In this document: positions 19,018-27,423 of the stretch, piece after piece | Position numbering within the stretch: the first letter of the stretch is position 1 | Layout of the letters: each line of letters opens with the position of its first letter | Source: Rippkaea orientalis PCC 8801 | GTDB lineage: Bacteria > Cyanobacteriota > Cyanobacteriia > Cyanobacteriales > Microcystaceae | Length of the DNA stretch: 64,000 nucleotides | Assembly: GCF_000021805.1 (NCBI RefSeq) | Contig: NC_011726.1 | Coordinates: forward strand, 4,062,097 to 4,126,096 | Direction: 5' to 3' | The notes under the pieces: generated by a model | Told to the model about the DNA's origin: nothing | What the model saw: the letters and a program-made list of their open reading frames with translations, nothing else | The model's database searches: none | Program-made: the position numbers and the translations under genes

Positions 19018-20202
19018 ATGTTGCCTACATCACTGTTCAAGCTATCTACGGCTTTGTGTACCTCTATCCTGATTATGGCTGGTCTTAACCCCTTAAAGGC
19101 TGAAAGTAAGCCCATTTCATCAGCCGTTGTTGCCCAAGCGAATACCACCACTAAACCCAAAGTCGGTCACTTAGAATTAGTAGCAAATCTGAAGATTACG
19201 CCAGGAAATATTACGGTTTCTCGAACGGGACGGATTTTTGCCAGTGTTCACGGAATGCGACGAGATTCAGCCCAGTTAATCGAAATTTTTCCAGGGGAGA
19301 ATAACTGGAAGCCCTTTCCCAATGCTCAATGGAATGCTCCTCCAGGGAGTAGTAAAGATGTTTTAAACACAGCCCACGGGGTAGCCATTGATAATCAAGA
19401 TCGTTTGTGGGTGATTGATCACGGAAATTGGATGCCTAATGGTCAACCCGTTGCTCAACCAAAATTGCTGGCTTTTGATATTAACACAGGCGAGGTGGTG
19501 TTTCGCCTCGATTTTGACGCTTTAGCTGCTCCAGAAGGTCAAATTTTGCAAGATTTAGCGGTAGATGAGCAGCGCGGTTTTGTCTATGTGGCTGACTGTG
19601 GGAATACACCCGGTATTTTGGTGGTGGATATTAACAACCGCAAGACGTGGCGATGGGAAGGACACCCTTCTCTGCAATCGGAGGATATCGACTTGGTTGT
19701 GGAAGGGAAAAAATTATCTTTTCGCCGTCCGGATGGTTCGCTCAATCCTGCCCGAATTGCCGTTAACCCGATTACCTTGTCGGCTGATGGTGAGATGATC
19801 TTTTATGGGGCGATGACGGGAACTAAATGGTACAGCGTCCCCGCTAAATTGCTCAGAGAACAAGCCTCAACCGAAACCATAGCCCAAGGGGTCAAAGTTG
19901 TTGGAAAGAAACCCGTGTCTGATGGAGTTAGCACCGATGCTCAAGGGAACCACTATATTACCAATCTTCCTGATAATGCGATCGATGTTCTCAATTCAGA
20001 GGGGAAACTAACCCGTTTGGTTCAAGATGATCGCTTTCTGTGGGCTGATAATGTTCGTTTTGGGCTTGATTCTTGGCTCTATATCAATATTAACCAATTA
20101 CATCGGGCTCCTATTTTTACCGGACAAGAAAAGGATGCTGGTCAACCACCTTACCAAATTTTTCGGGTTTGGACAGGCACTCAAGGACAACCTGGACGAT
20201 AA
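19018..20202 (+). CDS. Secreted major-royal-jelly/yellow-like six-bladed beta-propeller protein
   Basis: 394 residues from the ATG at 19018, which is preceded by AAGGAG 10 bases upstream and gives an N-terminal signal sequence (FKLSTALCTSILIMAGLNPLKA). The mature part matches the MRJP/yellow family: TAHGVAIDNQDRLWVIDHG, QDLAVDEQRGFVYVADCG, ADGEMIFYGAMTG, and DNVRFGLDSWLYININQLHRAP near the end. In bacteria these are periplasmic proteins of unknown substrate. The open frame upstream to 18820 overlaps the divergent gene and is rejected as coding. Confidence 0.82.
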   Translation: MLPTSLFKLSTALCTSILIMAGLNPLKAESKPISSAVVAQANTTTKPKVGHLELVANLKITPGNITVSRTGRIFASVHGMRRDSAQLIEIFPGENNWKPFPNAQWNAPPGSSKDVLNTAHGVAIDNQDRLWVIDHGNWMPNGQPVAQPKLLAFDINTGEVVFRLDFDALAAPEGQILQDLAVDEQRGFVYVADCGNTPGILVVDINNRKTWRWEGHPSLQSEDIDLVVEGKKLSFRRPDGSLNPARIAVNPITLSADGEMIFYGAMTGTKWYSVPAKLLREQASTETIAQGVKVVGKKPVSDGVSTDAQGNHYITNLPDNAIDVLNSEGKLTRLVQDDRFLWADNVRFGLDSWLYININQLHRAPIFTGQEKDAGQPPYQIFRVWTGTQGQPGR

Positions 20203-20210
20203 ACAAAAGA

Positions 20211-20277
20211 GGGCGAACGCCATTTGCCCCTAAGGTAACGTTGTTTCACCAATGGTAGGGGTAGATTGCGTTCGCCC
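20211..20277. repeat. Long dispersed palindromic repeat (GGGCGAACGC...GCGTTCGCCC)
   Basis: Perfect 10-base terminal inverted arms enclose about 47 bases that can form further inner pairs. A diverged copy lies at 52873-52938 and shares the core (AACGTTGTT...CAATGGTAG). No coding content; possibly a small non-autonomous element. Confidence 0.7.
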
Positions 20278-20339
20278 AAAATGTAGCATCAACGAACAGT
20301 TTTCCCGACTATACCGAGAAAACCCTAGCTATATCAACT

Positions 20340-20951
20340 CTAACCTAGCCGTCTGGCTATTTCTTGAAGATCTGTTAGAAGTTCAGCATTTTTGCTGTTG
20401 CGACTTCCATAGAGTCGGGATTTGAATACCGTGATCATTTCGTTGAAGTCTTCGGTGAGCTCTTCTTCGACTAAAGAATCTTCTATTCTGTTAATGATCA
20501 TAACTTCAGTCCCAAAAATTTCGCACAGGGTCAAAACTAAATCAGCCCCAATGCGAAGTAATCTATCTTTATGGGTTAAAATTAGACGTTTAACTTGTTT
20601 GGCACAAATGAGCTTGATTAAGCGAACTAATCCAGGGTTCTGTCCATTGAGTCCTCCACCCACATCTCGGATAACTTGGCTTGTCCAGTTGTTTTCACGG
20701 CAAAAACGTTGTAAAATCGCTATCTGATCGGCTAAATCTTGGCTAGATTGGTTTTTACCGATTCGGGCGTAAACAATGGTTAATTTAGCACTGTTTTGAG
20801 TTCCTAATAACTCGCTGACATTGAAACGGCGATGACCTCCGGCTGTTCTAATCGCTTTGATTTTACCCTGTTGTTCCCATCTGCGAATTGTCTTTGTACT
20901 AACAGCCAAAAGCTCGGCTGCTTCCTTAATGGAAAGTAGGTAATCTTTCAT
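20340..20951 (-). CDS. IS607-type serine recombinase (MerR-HTH + resolvase) lacking the catalytic serine
   Basis: 203 residues: an N-terminal MerR/excisionase helix-turn-helix (LSIKEAAELLAVSTKTIRRWEQQGKIKAIRTAGGHRRF) and a serine-resolvase domain (VYARIGKNQSSQDLADQ; HKDRLLRIGADLVLTLCEIFGTEV), the layout of IS607 TnpA. Active family members read YARVSS, where the first Ser attacks DNA. Here that position is Gly (GGT codon) and the next is Lys, with no gap needed to align the following DL. No tnpB follows. It may therefore be a domesticated DNA-binding protein or a decayed transposase. The frame is intact and full length. Confidence 0.85.
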   Translation of the reverse strand: MKDYLLSIKEAAELLAVSTKTIRRWEQQGKIKAIRTAGGHRRFNVSELLGTQNSAKLTIVYARIGKNQSSQDLADQIAILQRFCRENNWTSQVIRDVGGGLNGQNPGLVRLIKLICAKQVKRLILTHKDRLLRIGADLVLTLCEIFGTEVMIINRIEDSLVEEELTEDFNEMITVFKSRLYGSRNSKNAELLTDLQEIARRLG

Positions 20952-21168
20952 GATTGTTGTGTTAATCCTCCAAAGATTTGAGAATTATGACTGTTAAGAC
21001 CAAAATGTTAAATTAAGTTAACGGTGTTGTCTTACCAGTAAATCATGGTTAATTGCTGACCCCATCCGTACAAGCGCGTATTTTCGTACTTAAATAAACT
21101 TTGATAAAAGTAGAAAATACGGTATATTTCTTAACTTAACTTAGGCTTAATATTTAAGTGTCGTATCT
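20952..21168. promoter_or_regulatory. Divergent promoter region with inverted repeats
   Basis: Between the recombinase-like gene (minus) and a glycosyltransferase gene (plus). Contains a perfect 9-base inverted repeat CGTATTTTC (21077-21085) / GAAAATACG (21113-21121), and two related AT-rich palindromic motifs in opposite orientation (21007-21022 and 21130-21145, built on TTAACTTAA / TTAAGTTAA). They could be operators; no binding protein is proven. Confidence 0.4.
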
Positions 21169-22158
21169 ATGATGATGAGAAAGCTCTATTTTTTAGTCCC
21201 TGGAACGGGGGGAAAATTCGCTTGTGGAGGGCTTTGGGCGGAACTGAAAACCCTCAACTTGGCTCAACAAATTTGTCCAGCAGAAGTAGTCACTTATCGA
21301 CAACGGGAAAAAGAGACGCTTTTCCTTGATGATTTGCTTAAAGAAAACAGTTTAGAGGATATTATTTTTGTGATTAGTTGGGGATTTGATGTTCCTAAAC
21401 TTGCCCTAAAATTAAAAGATTACCAGGTTATTTATCATGCTCATAGTGCAGAGTATGGCTTTCGATTACCGAGTCGTATTCCAATTATAACGGTTAGCCG
21501 TAATACGATGGGCTATTGGGGACAAAAATCACCTAATGCGTTGATTTATTATTTGCCTAATCAAATTTCTGATGAGTTTACTAACTTAAATCTTGAACGG
21601 GATATTGATGTTTTAGTTCAAGCGAGAAAGTCTTCAGATTATCTGATTAAACAGCTAATTCCTGAGTTACAAAAACAGTGTAATGTCTTTATTGTTGATT
21701 CCTATGTGGAAGACTTGGCTAGTTTGTTTAATCGGGCTAAAGTGTATCTGTATGACTCGGCAGAATATTGGGCACAACAACGAGTAACAGAAGGGTTTGG
21801 ACTGCAACCAATGGAAGCATTAGCCTCTGGTTGTCAGGTTTTTTCTAGTGTAAATGGAGGATTATCGGATTATTTAGATCCGGGGTTTAATTGTTATAAA
21901 ATTGCCGGGTATTCTAGAGAATATGATGTGCAACGGATTTTAAACGTTATTAATAGTTCAGAAACATTAAGTCTATCTCCTCATGTTTTAGCTGAATATC
22001 GTGGAGAGAATATTATTAAACGCTTAGAAGTGATTTTACAAGAGATTAATTTATTCTTTGATTATCAGCCTACTCGTTGTCATAAAATCCAAGATTTAAC
22101 TCAATGGAGACTCACACAATTATTTTTTAGAAAAGTCTGGAAAAAAATTAGGAAATAG
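21169..22158 (+). CDS. Glycosyltransferase family 1-like protein
   Basis: 329 residues. The N-terminal GTGGKFACGGLWAELKTLNLA resembles the glycine-rich acceptor loop of GT-B enzymes, and VTEGFGLQPMEALASGCQVFSSVNGG at residues ~205-230 is the E-x7-E donor-binding motif. The start is the first of three successive ATG/AGA codons. It stands alone. Sugar specificity unknown. Confidence 0.8.
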   Translation: MMMRKLYFLVPGTGGKFACGGLWAELKTLNLAQQICPAEVVTYRQREKETLFLDDLLKENSLEDIIFVISWGFDVPKLALKLKDYQVIYHAHSAEYGFRLPSRIPIITVSRNTMGYWGQKSPNALIYYLPNQISDEFTNLNLERDIDVLVQARKSSDYLIKQLIPELQKQCNVFIVDSYVEDLASLFNRAKVYLYDSAEYWAQQRVTEGFGLQPMEALASGCQVFSSVNGGLSDYLDPGFNCYKIAGYSREYDVQRILNVINSSETLSLSPHVLAEYRGENIIKRLEVILQEINLFFDYQPTRCHKIQDLTQWRLTQLFFRKVWKKIRK

Positions 22159-22177
22159 GAGACTAAATCTATCAATA

Positions 22178-22765
22178 TTAATCTTCATTTAACGTAAAAT
22201 CAACTCGTTCATAAATCTTGAGTAGGGGAATTTGTAAATCAACGGTTGAAAGGATTAAATTATCCGTCTTTTGTTCATAGGGTTTAAAAATCCATTCCCC
22301 CTTGTCTTGTTTAACATACTGCTCAATATAATAACTATACTGATCAATCAAAAGATACTCTTTAAAGTCAGTCAGAGAACGATAAAACTTAAACTTATCT
22401 GTTTTGTCATAATCTCTGGTTGATTTTGATAAGACTTCAACAATGATTAAAGGGTTCGTTACGGTTGTTGTTCCCTTGCCTTCATAAACCGGTTTATTTT
22501 CAATAATCATGACATCTGGATAAGTATAAACCTGATATTTCGGTATCCATAAACGCATATCACTCATCAATGTCCAATAAACTTGTTGATTAATGCTGAG
22601 GGGAAATAATTTGCAGAAATTGATGGCAATTAAATTATGATTAAGCGTTCCTCCAGTCATCGGAATAATTTCTCCAGCATGATACTCACTTTTGTAAGTT
22701 GCAGTAGCTTCTCTTTGTAGATATTCTTCAGAAGTATAATAACGGGTTTCAATTTCTATTGCCAT
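22178..22765 (-). CDS. Uma2 family putative restriction-endonuclease-like protein
   Basis: 195 residues. PD-(D/E)XK-type core is visible: YTYPDVMII (Asp), LIIVEVLSKSTRDYDKTDKF (Glu...Lys) and a preceding YHAGEIIPMTGGT segment. This family (formerly DUF820) is highly expanded in cyanobacteria and its role is unknown; transposon-linked nuclease activity has been proposed. Two more members are in this window (48395 and 50630). Confidence 0.88.
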   Translation of the reverse strand: MAIEIETRYYTSEEYLQREATATYKSEYHAGEIIPMTGGTLNHNLIAINFCKLFPLSINQQVYWTLMSDMRLWIPKYQVYTYPDVMIIENKPVYEGKGTTTVTNPLIIVEVLSKSTRDYDKTDKFKFYRSLTDFKEYLLIDQYSYYIEQYVKQDKGEWIFKPYEQKTDNLILSTVDLQIPLLKIYERVDFTLNED

Positions 22766-22822
22766 AAGCTGTTACTCATTAATCAGATCTCTATTTTATC
22801 AATTTATTGTGAAATTAATTCT

Positions 22823-25294
22823 TTAAAGCAAAGGTGCTAAAATCTGCCACCCTTTAATAAAATTGCCCTGCATGACCGCAGAAATGCCCTGTAAGGCTTG
22901 AAATTCTTTGACATTGGGTTGGAGTTCAAGGGCAGGTTTTAAAGCGGTTTCTGCGGCTTTTGGCTGCCAATTATAGAGATAAATAAAGGCAAGATAAGCA
23001 TGATGATAGGGGTTATCGGGAGCAATATCAATGAGTTGTTTTAAGGCTGCGATCGCACCTTGAGGATCTTCTTGCAAAATTTGCGATAATACTAATGCGT
23101 AAGTCCAGTTTAATTGATCTTTTTCTGGGTTATTATTAAGGCGATAATTTAAAGCAATTTCGGCTTGTTTGAGATAATCTTGTCTGGGATCATATTGATT
23201 AACCCGATCAACATCATCAAAAATCCCATCTAATCCTTTAATTCCTTGGGATAAATTAACTGACATTTCCCTTAAACGGGTGACTAGATCTAGTGGAGAA
23301 GAAGCTACAGGAGGGATCGTAGAATCAACAGTAATAGTTACGTCTGGAACAGTAATAGGATAGGTTTCTCCTGTTTCTCGATTAAGATAGGTTGCTGTTA
23401 ATTGATAGTCTCCGTCTTGACTGTTTTTAGGAACAAGCATTCCTAGGTTTTCAATAACTTTAAATCCTTGATCATTTGGGTTATTTCCTTTTAACATACC
23501 TTCCCCAATACCGTGATCGTGTATCCAAAAATTAGAGTCATTTTGCTTCCAGTTTAATAAGACTAAACCTGACTTTAATTCTGTCCAATATCCTGACCAT
23601 TCGTAGGTAATAGGAATAGAAAAACCGGGAGGTACTTTTGAGGGGACGATGACTTTATCTAACTGGATTTTAGGTTGACTCTTTGCTATTTTCTCAACAA
23701 TGGATGAAGGTTGCTTTCGATGATAGAGTTTTAAAACATTATTATCAGATACGTTCCAAGTTTTAACTATATTAAAATTGGGATCAGTTTCTAATTGTTT
23801 GGCTAAGTCTAATTGAGGTTGTCTGGCAAAGCCATTGTCTCCTGTTTTGGTAACAAACCAATCAAAATATTCTCGATCTTGTTGAATATCTTTTGCTTTA
23901 TTGCCTAATTCTCGTCCATATACTTGAAAATTAGCCAATTGTCCATAATAATTTAGGGTATTATGATTAAAGAAATCTGTGTTAACAATAACCCCTAAGT
24001 TGGCTATCTGATAAGGAGTGGTTTCTATCACAGTTTCAATAAGGTTACTATTGGGAAGTTCGGGTGCAAGATAAGGACGAAAAAGAACCCCTGGACTTAA
24101 TGCTAAGGAGAGTTTATCAGTCCCAGAAATGGGGAATAAATTAGTTAACATGACTAAAAAGGCTAGTCCTATGGTAATCCATCGAACGGGTTGCCATTTT
24201 CCTCTCCATTGCATCAAACCGTAGGCTAAAAATATCCCTAGAATCGGTAAATAGGACATTATATAACGGGTATCTTTGTTAAAAATAGCTGAACACACTA
24301 AATAGGAACCAACAAAATAAACTGCTAGCCATCCGATACTTTCTATGGCTTTTTTATGCTCTAAATTATTATTATTTTTAGGAAATCTACCCAGACTATT
24401 TAAGATTAAACCCACTAAGGGAACTAGCAATAATACCCAACTGACTGCTAGGGGTAAATCTTGCCAATAATAGGTCCAAGCAGCTAAAGTATTTAGGGGA
24501 GGATCTCCTTCATAGGTAGCGGGAATTGAATTAGAATTACTAATGGTACTAAATAAATAAATCCAGTTAGTTCGATACCAAGGAAACCAAACAAAAGCAG
24601 AAACAATAAAACTAACAATTAATTGTACAATTCTTTCCCATTTTCGTTGCCATAAATAGTTAATCCCTAACCAAACTAAGGGAGCAAATAGGAAAAACAT
24701 CACACTCTGTTTCGTCAATAAAGCTAGTCCCCAACAGAGTCCAAAAATCAAACTCCATAGCCATTGTTTTTGTCGTATTTTTTCATATTTCCAGATCGTT
24801 AAGCAACAGAAACACGCTACAGTTAAAGTCATTAACGGGTTATCAATAACAAACTGTAAACGAGTTTGATATAAGCGAGGAAATAACATAGAAAACCCCG
24901 CACCCCATAGTCCAATTTGAGGGTTAAACAGGGTTTTACCAATGGTATAGACTGAGATAAGTAAGATCCCATTGTAGAGAAAATTGGTGATTAATGCTGA
25001 ATCATTACCTACTCCGAATATTTTTTGAAAAATAGCAGCAATAATATAGGTTAACGGAGGATATTTTGAGGATAACATCCAAAAACTACGCCACCATTGA
25101 CTATCCCAAAATTTGGGAGTTTCTAAAGCATGGAAATATTGCAAAGATTTGGTAAGATGATTACTTTGATCCCAAGCGGGTGCAGAATGATCTAAGATTA
25201 ACCATAGCTGATCTACTAGGTTGCTGACTAACCAAATTAGTCCTAATATGATTACTACTTCAGTTAACGTTAGCGATGGCTTTTTAGATTCCAT
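22823..25294 (-). CDS. Membrane glycosyltransferase (GT39/PMT-like) with C-terminal TPR-like region
   Basis: 823 residues. The first ~400 hold about ten hydrophobic segments, with the lumenal/periplasmic LDHSAPAWDQSNHLTKSLQYF segment early in the protein, which carries the acidic residue used by dolichyl-phosphate-mannose-type glycosyltransferases. A middle beta-rich soluble domain (~540-660) is followed by helical repeats (~690-820) resembling TPRs (DQLNWTYALVLSQILQEDPQGAIAALKQL). It probably transfers a sugar from a polyprenyl-phosphate donor on the periplasmic face. Target unknown. Confidence 0.82.
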   Translation of the reverse strand: MESKKPSLTLTEVVIILGLIWLVSNLVDQLWLILDHSAPAWDQSNHLTKSLQYFHALETPKFWDSQWWRSFWMLSSKYPPLTYIIAAIFQKIFGVGNDSALITNFLYNGILLISVYTIGKTLFNPQIGLWGAGFSMLFPRLYQTRLQFVIDNPLMTLTVACFCCLTIWKYEKIRQKQWLWSLIFGLCWGLALLTKQSVMFFLFAPLVWLGINYLWQRKWERIVQLIVSFIVSAFVWFPWYRTNWIYLFSTISNSNSIPATYEGDPPLNTLAAWTYYWQDLPLAVSWVLLLVPLVGLILNSLGRFPKNNNNLEHKKAIESIGWLAVYFVGSYLVCSAIFNKDTRYIMSYLPILGIFLAYGLMQWRGKWQPVRWITIGLAFLVMLTNLFPISGTDKLSLALSPGVLFRPYLAPELPNSNLIETVIETTPYQIANLGVIVNTDFFNHNTLNYYGQLANFQVYGRELGNKAKDIQQDREYFDWFVTKTGDNGFARQPQLDLAKQLETDPNFNIVKTWNVSDNNVLKLYHRKQPSSIVEKIAKSQPKIQLDKVIVPSKVPPGFSIPITYEWSGYWTELKSGLVLLNWKQNDSNFWIHDHGIGEGMLKGNNPNDQGFKVIENLGMLVPKNSQDGDYQLTATYLNRETGETYPITVPDVTITVDSTIPPVASSPLDLVTRLREMSVNLSQGIKGLDGIFDDVDRVNQYDPRQDYLKQAEIALNYRLNNNPEKDQLNWTYALVLSQILQEDPQGAIAALKQLIDIAPDNPYHHAYLAFIYLYNWQPKAAETALKPALELQPNVKEFQALQGISAVMQGNFIKGWQILAPLL

Positions 25295-25659
25295 AAGTAT
25301 AAACTATTGATTATCTAAATTAGTCGTTGAGACTGAGGGGAATAGTTAGTCATTAGAAATTCTTCCTAATTTTAACTATATCCATCAGGTTTGGCATTGT
25401 GAGAAAATTAGGAGGAGGGTTTAACACTGTTAAACCCCTACAAGGACGTATTTGTAGGGACATAATAGTATTATGTACTAATAGGTTTTGCTTCTCACAT
25501 ATCATTACTGATTGCTATATAAGCATAACCATCTAGGGTTAAACGAATGATTACTATCATTGTTACAATAATTGTGGCACTATTGCTAGTCCTGATCTTG
25601 TCTTGATTAGGCTAAACTCATTAAAGCAACTCAAAAAACACAACAATTTTACAAATTTT
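25295..25659. other. Intergenic region with dispersed GTTTAACACTGTTAAAC-type repeat
   Basis: No gene seen. Around 25417-25480 lies a copy of the repeat (GTTTAACACTGTTAAACCCC ... TTGTAGGGACATAATAGTATTAT) that occurs twice more at 62679 and 62915. It contains two short palindromes. Confidence 0.6.
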
Positions 25660-26625
25660 ATGACGAAGATAAACTATTTTTTGTTCCCCTTCTTCATTTT
25701 ACTAAGTCCCCTTCCTGAACTGGCACAAGTTAAAATAAAAGATCCATTATTTAAGTCAAATTATCATCAAATACACAATACAAATATTGCTGACTTTAAA
25801 GATGACTTTATAACTTTATCGAATCAAGACTTAGATAAATTAGCAGAAAAGTTAGCTAATTATTATTTGACTCAACAAAAAATTGATGATTTTCCTGACA
25901 ATATAACTTCTAATCAGTCTCTTCTTATCCAATCTAAATTTGTCAACAATTTAATTAATAATCAAGGCAATATCATTGGTTATAAAGCAGGTTTGACTAA
26001 CCAAAAAATCCAAGAAAGATTTAACACAAATCAACCTGTATTAGGAACTTTACTCGAAAAAATGTTATTGCCATCAGGAACAATCGTTTCCTCTAAATTT
26101 GGTGCTATTCCTATGATGGAAGGAGATTTAATGGTCAGAGTGAAAAGTGAGAAAATTAATCAAGCAAAAACGACCGAAGAAGTCTTAAACTATTTAGATG
26201 CTGTTATTCCATTTTTAGAATTACCTGATTTAATGTATAGCCAAGATCTAAAATTAAATAAGGAAATGTTAGTCGCTATTAATGTTGGTGCAAGATTAGG
26301 AATTATGGGAGAACCTATTCCGTTAGAAGCAACGAAAGAATGGCACACTAAGTTAAGTAATATTCAGGTTACTATTAAAGATGAATTGGGTCAAGAATTA
26401 GCCCAAGGAAACGGTAAAGCATTATTAGGAGATCCCTTAACAGTTGTACTCTGGATTAAAGATGAGCTACGATCTCAAGGAAAAAGCCTAAAAAAAGGTG
26501 ATTTGTTATCTTTAGGAAGTATTACCCCTTTAATACCCGTTAAACCAGGAAAAACAATTTCAGCGCAGTATTTAGGATTAAATGAAGCGAGCCCAGTTCA
26601 ACTATCCGTCCACTTTGAAGAATAA
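25660..26625 (+). CDS. Secreted fumarylacetoacetase/2-keto-4-pentenoate-hydratase-like protein
   Basis: About 321 residues from the ATG at 25660, which exposes an N-terminal signal sequence (NYFLFPFFILLSPLPELAQ); a TTG 57 bases upstream is the alternative. The core matches the MhpD/FAH family: IIGYKAGLTNQKIQERF, GAIPMMEGDLMVRV, NVGARLGIMGEPIPL, GKALLGDPLTVVLWI and GDLLSLGSITPLIPVKPG. Family enzymes use a divalent metal held by Glu/Asp residues such as those in MMEGDLMV. An exported member is unusual. Substrate unknown. Confidence 0.8.
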   Translation: MTKINYFLFPFFILLSPLPELAQVKIKDPLFKSNYHQIHNTNIADFKDDFITLSNQDLDKLAEKLANYYLTQQKIDDFPDNITSNQSLLIQSKFVNNLINNQGNIIGYKAGLTNQKIQERFNTNQPVLGTLLEKMLLPSGTIVSSKFGAIPMMEGDLMVRVKSEKINQAKTTEEVLNYLDAVIPFLELPDLMYSQDLKLNKEMLVAINVGARLGIMGEPIPLEATKEWHTKLSNIQVTIKDELGQELAQGNGKALLGDPLTVVLWIKDELRSQGKSLKKGDLLSLGSITPLIPVKPGKTISAQYLGLNEASPVQLSVHFEE

Positions 26626-26793
26626 ACTATGCTGTCATTTATTAGAATAAAAATAAGCTGTTTATTATCTCGATTGTTAGTTGAGACTGAAGGGCGAGAG
26701 GGAGTGATATTTTTACTGTTGCCTTGAATTATTTTGAGTGTACCCAGTTTAAAAACAAAACAACTTATCACTATTAACTATTAATTATTAACT

Positions 26794-27381
26794 ATGAAAA
26801 ACCGTAATCCTGTTGTACTGGTTCATGGAATTTACGATACCGAAGTAAAATTTAACACCATGAAACGCTATCTAACTAAATTAGGTTGGTCAGTCCATTG
26901 TCTTAATCTTAAACCCAATAATGGCGATAGTCATCTTGAATATTTAGCCGAACAAGTTGCTAATTATATTAATAATATGTTTGCTTCTGAACAACCTATT
27001 GATTTAATTGGGTTTAGTATGGGAGGACTGGTAACACGCTATTATTTACAAAGACTTGGGGGGATTAATAAAGTTCATCGTTATATTAGCATTTCTGCGC
27101 CCAATAATGGCACATTAACGGCTTATACCTTACCCCGTCCTGGGGTTAAACAAATGCGTCCTAATAGCGAATTTTTACAAGATTTGAATCAAGATATTAA
27201 AGACAGTTTAAGTCAGATTAATGTTACCGTTATCTGGACTCCCTATGACTTACTAATTGTTCCCCCAAACAGTTCACAAATTAATATCGGCAAAGAAATT
27301 AAACTCCCTGTCTTAGTGCATGAATGGATGGTTAAAGATAGCAGAACCTTAAAAGCCATCTCTCAAGCATTGAGTCAATAG
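26794..27381 (+). CDS. Alpha/beta hydrolase, EstA/LipA-like esterase or lipase
   Basis: 195 residues. PVVLVHGIYD gives the oxyanion-hole HG motif, GFSMGG (about residue 70) the nucleophilic Ser elbow, and VLVHEW supplies the probable catalytic His near the C-terminus; an Asp in TPYDLLIVPP completes the triad. Short compared with typical lipases, like other cyanobacterial triacylglycerol-esterase-type proteins. No signal peptide. Confidence 0.85.
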   Translation: MKNRNPVVLVHGIYDTEVKFNTMKRYLTKLGWSVHCLNLKPNNGDSHLEYLAEQVANYINNMFASEQPIDLIGFSMGGLVTRYYLQRLGGINKVHRYISISAPNNGTLTAYTLPRPGVKQMRPNSEFLQDLNQDIKDSLSQINVTVIWTPYDLLIVPPNSSQINIGKEIKLPVLVHEWMVKDSRTLKAISQALSQ

Positions 27382-27423
27382 ATAGGTTAAAATTAATTGA
27401 GTTTATCAGATCAATCAAACAAC

